A program made the position numbers and the translations under genes. This document shows positions 7,118 through 7,500 of a stretch of 7,500 nucleotides of DNA, piece by piece. Below the pieces are notes generated by a model. It had not been told where the DNA came from. It did no database searches and saw nothing but the letters and a program-made list of their open reading frames with translations. The first letter of the stretch is position 1; every line of letters starts with the position of its first letter. Origin of the DNA: Rhodanobacteraceae bacterium (lineage in GTDB: Bacteria; Pseudomonadota; Gammaproteobacteria; Xanthomonadales; Ahniellaceae); assembly GCA_016708465.1 (NCBI GenBank), contig JADJFT010000007.1, positions 1 through 7,500 on the forward strand. Reading direction: 5' to 3'.

Positions 7118-7166
7118 GAACTACCCTCCAGGTAGTCCAAGAAATCGTCCGCACCCCCGGTGGTCA
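7118..7166 (-). mobile_element. Possible left end of the IS3-type element
   Basis: Upstream of the OrfA start the minus strand runs from TGACCACCGGGGGTGCGGAC (starting at 7166) through GGACTACCTGGAGGGTAG to the ATG. IS3-family ends normally begin 5'-TG, so 7166 is a plausible outer end. The matching right end is not present here, so this assignment rests on position and the TG start only. Confidence 0.3.
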
Positions 7167-7447
7167 ATTTTGGATGCGCGCCAACACATCAAGGCCGGCA
7201 GGGTGCACATGCTTTGGCTCCGAACAGCGCAATTTTGCGTGATGTCGCGCGTCGCACAAACCAACCAAATCAAAACGTTGTACGTACTTTGATGTCCGTT
7301 TGTCTCGCTCGTCTGTGGCGGCATAGGCTGCCCGGGCACTTGCTTTCGCTCTTCGACCGCACGGACTTTAGTTTTTTGGCCACTGCCCTGCATAGGATGC
7401 CTCCGCTATGTTATGCGGCCCATTTCCATGCCTTGAGCAGGTCCATC
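7167..7447. other. Intergenic stretch upstream of tyrS
   Basis: I see no gene here. A 90-codon minus frame across 7121-7393 has no ribosome site and no family resemblance. The stretch includes a relatively AT-rich part near 7255-7300 with the palindrome GTACGTAC (7280-7287). It presumably contains the tyrS promoter, but I found no pair of boxes good enough to report. Confidence 0.35.
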
Positions 7448-7500
7448 ATGTCGTCACTACAGGAATCGCTGGACCTGATCGGTCGCGGCGCCGAGGAAGT
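7448..7500 (+). CDS. tyrS: Probable tyrosyl-tRNA synthetase, N-terminal end (partial, runs off right edge)
   Basis: Only the first 17 complete codons lie in the window: MSSLQESLDLIGRGAEE, with the next codon cut. This resembles the start of the long-type bacterial TyrS of Xanthomonas relatives, which opens with a helix of the form LALIxRGADEIL before the nucleotide-binding domain. TyrS charges tRNA-Tyr in the cytoplasm. The ATG at 7448 is preferred because the upstream ATG at 7428 meets a stop within two codons; an AGCAGG-type ribosome site lies about 7 nt upstream. The diagnostic HLGH and KMSKS motifs fall outside the window, so the call rests on this short match. Confidence 0.55.
   Translation, partial: MSSLQESLDLIGRGAEE

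Noticed and set aside
7121..7393. A 90-codon minus-strand frame upstream of tyrS.
   Set aside because: It has no ribosome site and no recognisable domain, and it overlaps the presumed IS end and tyrS leader.

Overview
The window is GC-rich DNA that looks like a gammaproteobacterial chromosome. I infer the order Lysobacterales (Xanthomonadales), possibly near Rhodanobacteraceae or Dokdonella. The basis is codon use, a TyrS-like N-terminus at the right edge, and large secreted repeat proteins, one ending in an 'IFxDGFE'-like tail. This placement rests on remembered family features, not on a search.

Layout. (1) Positions 1-2934, minus strand: one large exported protein made of about 14 PD40/TolB-type beta-propeller repeats, then a bacterial Ig-like domain and probably the start of a Calx-beta domain at the window edge. 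It is split by a single-base frameshift near 1360, close to the boundary between repeats 8 and 9. (2) Positions 2935-4507: no intact gene. This stretch holds a decayed phage-protein fragment (DUF6651-like, 3540-3885 minus), a perfect 11-bp inverted repeat (3982-4018) and other debris. (3) Positions 4522-6114, plus strand: a secreted CSLREA / 'choice-of-anchor Q' parallel beta-helix protein, broken into three pieces by two frameshifts that cancel each other (about 5312-5335 and 5508). (4) Positions 6223-6720, plus strand: an intact small exported protein of unknown function. (5) Positions about 6735-7166: two truncated insertion-sequence remnants meeting head-on, an IS21-type IstB ATPase piece (plus) and an IS3-type OrfA piece (minus). 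(6) Position 7448 to the right edge: the first 17 codons of a probable tyrS.

Taken together this is an accessory, decaying island next to a housekeeping gene. It holds three cell-envelope or secreted proteins and fragments of one phage and two IS elements. Two of the three secreted-protein genes carry single-base frameshifts with coding character intact on both sides. Those genes are therefore either very recently inactivated or affected by sequencing or assembly error. The phage and IS pieces have lost real sequence and are true remnants. I found no RNA gene, no CRISPR array and no multi-gene system that I could defend as new.
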